A stretch of DNA of 64,000 nt from an uncultured Chloracidobacterium sp. (GTDB lineage: Bacteria; Acidobacteriota; Blastocatellia; Pyrinomonadales; Pyrinomonadaceae), in assembly GCA_936914845.1 (NCBI GenBank), contig CAKZGE010000008.1, forward strand, positions 124,001 through 188,000, read 5' to 3'. Each line of letters starts with the position of its first letter. Position 1 is the first letter of the stretch. The position numbers were made by a program, and so were the translations under genes. The notes beneath the pieces are model-generated. The model was not told the origin of the DNA and ran no database searches. It saw only the letters and a program-made list of their open reading frames with translations. This document shows positions 61,870-64,000 of the stretch, one piece after another.

Positions 61870-64000
61870 ATGAAACGCGTTTTTCTGATCGATTCGATGT
61901 CGCATATCTTTCGGGCATTTTTTGCACCGATGGGAGCTAAGCAGGAACCGCTCCGCAACAGCAAGGGCCAAGTGACACAGGCGATCTTCGTCTTTACGAA
62001 TATGCTTCGCAAGCTGCTCAACGACGAACGCCCGGACTATATCGCCGCTGTTTTTGACACGGATGAACCGACCTTCCGTCACACTTCTTATGCCGAATAC
62101 AAGGCGAACCGCGAAGCGATGCCGGCCGACCTCGCCGATCAGATACCGTTCATTGTCCGTGTTTGCGAAGTTTATAACATTCCGATCGTGAAAATGGACG
62201 GCTTCGAAGCAGACGACATTATCGGCACCCTTTCCAAACAGTGCGAAAGAAACAAGATGCAGGCCGTCATCGTTTCGAACGACAAGGATCTCTGCCAGCT
62301 CGTCAGCGACCCTTATGTCATCGCCATGCGGCAAAACGCTCAGAACCTAAAGCGGAAGGTGCCGGTACCGCCTGTCGAATGGTGTGACGAAGCCTGGGTG
62401 GAAAACAAGTTCGGCGTGCCGCCCGGCAAGATCATTGACCTGCTGGGCCTGATGGGCGACGCCGTCGATAACATTCCCGGCGCCCCCGGCATCGGCGAAA
62501 AAGGAGCCCTCAAGCTGGTACAGGAGTACGGCTCCGCGATCGGTGCCATGGAAAATGCCGAACATGTCACGCACAAAACCTATCGCGAAAGTTTGCAGAA
62601 CAACCGCGACATAATACTTCAATCGCTTGAGCTGGCTACCGTCCATTGTGAGGTCCCGATCGACCTCGATCTGGAAAAACTTAAATATCGCGAACCGGAC
62701 CGAGAGGCCGCATATGAACTGTTCAAAGAGCTGGAATTTACCAATCTGACCCGCGAATTTTCAGATGCAAAGCCTCTTTTCGATATGTATGGAGACGCCA
62801 AACCGGACAGTGTCCGGCGAAGCTACAGCCTTATCAACACCCGCGTAGATCTCGACAAGCTCGTGCGGCGCTTGTTTGAAACCGAATTGTGGGCATTTGA
62901 CCTGCATGAGGTAAAAGAGAACGACAAGCTCAGCACCTTTGCTCGCACGCTTCCAACGGGGATCTCGATCGCGACCGCTCCGGGTTCTTCGTTCTACATC
63001 GACCTGGAAAATTTCGCAGATGATAAAGACGAGGCGGTGAATACGCTCGGCGAACTGATCTCGAACGAATTTCTTACGAAAACGGCGTATGATGCGAAAC
63101 GGGCCATCGGTTGTTTTCACAGCCGCGGCTTCGTGCCGAACGGTATCGCCGATGATACCCTCATCGCCGCTTACCTGCTTGATTCGACACGCTCTTCTTA
63201 CGATATCGATTACTTGGCTCATGCCTATCTTGATCTCGAATTGTCCGACGACGTGCCGGCGGAAATGTCCGCTGAAGCCTTCAGATCAGCCGAAAAAGCA
63301 GACATTATTCTACGCCTGACACCGGTTTTGCGGGCGAAACTGGCGGAAGCTTCGATGACTAAACTCTATCGTGATATCGAAATGCCGCTCGTTCCGGTCC
63401 TGGCGGGCATCGAGATGGCCGGAATGAAGGTCGATGTCGAAAAACTGCATAGATTCTCTGATTTCGTCGCTAAAGAACTTGCGAAGCTGAGCGAAAAGAT
63501 ATTTGCCATTGCCGGCCGCGAATTCAATATAGGCTCTCCGAAGCAGGTGGGCGAAGTTTTCGAAGATCTGAACATCGCCACCGGCCGCAAAACTGCCACC
63601 GGCCAGATATCGACCAGCAAAGACGTGCTTGCCGAATTGGCTCTGACCTATGAGATCGCTCAATTCATCATCGATTACCGCGAATTGGACAAACTGAAAG
63701 CGACCTATGCCGATTCGCTGCCGAAAATGGTCAGCGAAGATGGCCGGATCCACGGGGTGCTGAACCAGACCGTTGCCGCCACCGGCCGCCTTAGTTCGAC
63801 AGAACCGAACCTGCAGAACATTCCAAACCGAACGGAACTCGGCCAGCAGATCAGGGCCGCCTTTATTCCCGAAACGGGTAATAAGCTTGTTTCCGCCGAT
63901 TATTCGCAGCTCGAGCTTCGCATTTTGGCCCACGTCACACAAGATCCTGTCATGCTCGAGGCATTTCAAAACAACGAAGATATTCATAGCAAAACGGCCC
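61870..64000 (+). CDS. polA: DNA polymerase I, N-terminal 710 residues (partial)
   Basis: PolA repairs gaps and removes RNA primers. The frame starts at 61870 and runs off the window at 64000. Residues 1-290 are the 5' nuclease (DGFEADDIIG, SNDKDLCQLV, LLGLMGDAVDNIPG). The middle (about 310-480) is the 3'-5' exonuclease fold, but the Asp-x-Glu motif is FDLHE and the later Tyr-x3-Asp motif is absent. The polymerase domain begins near 500, with QVGEVFEDLN and TGRLSSTEPNLQNIP, and ends at SADYSQLELRILAH. Proofreading is therefore unlikely, as in Taq-like enzymes. Confidence 0.95.
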   Translation, partial: MKRVFLIDSMSHIFRAFFAPMGAKQEPLRNSKGQVTQAIFVFTNMLRKLLNDERPDYIAAVFDTDEPTFRHTSYAEYKANREAMPADLADQIPFIVRVCEVYNIPIVKMDGFEADDIIGTLSKQCERNKMQAVIVSNDKDLCQLVSDPYVIAMRQNAQNLKRKVPVPPVEWCDEAWVENKFGVPPGKIIDLLGLMGDAVDNIPGAPGIGEKGALKLVQEYGSAIGAMENAEHVTHKTYRESLQNNRDIILQSLELATVHCEVPIDLDLEKLKYREPDREAAYELFKELEFTNLTREFSDAKPLFDMYGDAKPDSVRRSYSLINTRVDLDKLVRRLFETELWAFDLHEVKENDKLSTFARTLPTGISIATAPGSSFYIDLENFADDKDEAVNTLGELISNEFLTKTAYDAKRAIGCFHSRGFVPNGIADDTLIAAYLLDSTRSSYDIDYLAHAYLDLELSDDVPAEMSAEAFRSAEKADIILRLTPVLRAKLAEASMTKLYRDIEMPLVPVLAGIEMAGMKVDVEKLHRFSDFVAKELAKLSEKIFAIAGREFNIGSPKQVGEVFEDLNIATGRKTATGQISTSKDVLAELALTYEIAQFIIDYRELDKLKATYADSLPKMVSEDGRIHGVLNQTVAATGRLSSTEPNLQNIPNRTELGQQIRAAFIPETGNKLVSADYSQLELRILAHVTQDPVMLEAFQNNEDIHSKTA

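Overview
The window is a contiguous piece of a moderately GC-rich bacterial chromosome, densely packed with housekeeping genes. No insertion sequence, phage gene or CRISPR array was seen. Several traits point to a Gram-negative, probably Acidobacteriota (Blastocatellia-like) genome. These are a fused E2/E1 2-oxoglutarate dehydrogenase, FtsK with an N-terminal zinc ribbon, a DoxX-like/DUF2071 operon, a DUF6941 gene, and envelope genes (Lnt, SurA, TonB-type and lipoproteins) that imply an outer membrane. This placement is inference from gene content and was not tested by phylogeny.

Layout. 1-2.9 kb: the end of nuoN (respiratory complex I), a small unknown gene, and a convergent pair of glutamine amidotransferase and carboxylate-amine ligase. 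3-8.4 kb: a LysR regulator divergent from a complete leuABCD leucine operon, with a palindromic operator beside lysR and a good promoter before leuA. 8.5-14.5 kb: a trans-sulfuration enzyme, a PP2C phosphatase, NfeD, tRNA-Leu, a small overlapping gene pair that may be a secreted hydrolase system, and an acyl-CoA dehydrogenase behind a FadR-type operator. 14.7-16.9 kb: a four-gene overlapping membrane operon. 17-24 kb (minus strand): CapA-like protein, fused 2-oxoglutarate dehydrogenase, an exported protein, an oversized NusB and RibH. 24-30 kb: RDD protein, nucleotide-sugar epimerase, two VOC proteins, DUF4256, alanine dehydrogenase and pirin.

30-34 kb is the only accessory-looking region. 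The 3' end of typA is duplicated 890 bp downstream. The interval between the copies holds an MntA-type nucleotidyltransferase and a broken HepT (HEPN) partner. It is followed directly by a second candidate toxin-antitoxin pair behind a perfect inverted repeat.

34-44 kb: TonB-type protein, YqeY, SurA, dienelactone hydrolase, Smr, an SH3 lipoprotein with an M61-like peptidase, purH and a candidate small RNA. 44-53 kb (minus strand): comEC and comEA (DNA uptake), ftsK, prfB with a programmed frameshift, and lnt. 53-64 kb: a TPR protein, tRNA-Glu, mfd, lysS, a DUF1990 gene, a hairpin-rich spacer and the first 710 codons of polA, which has a degenerate proofreading domain.

Genes whose products work together are mostly adjacent: leuABCD, comEA-comEC, the two toxin-antitoxin modules, and the amidotransferase/ligase pair.
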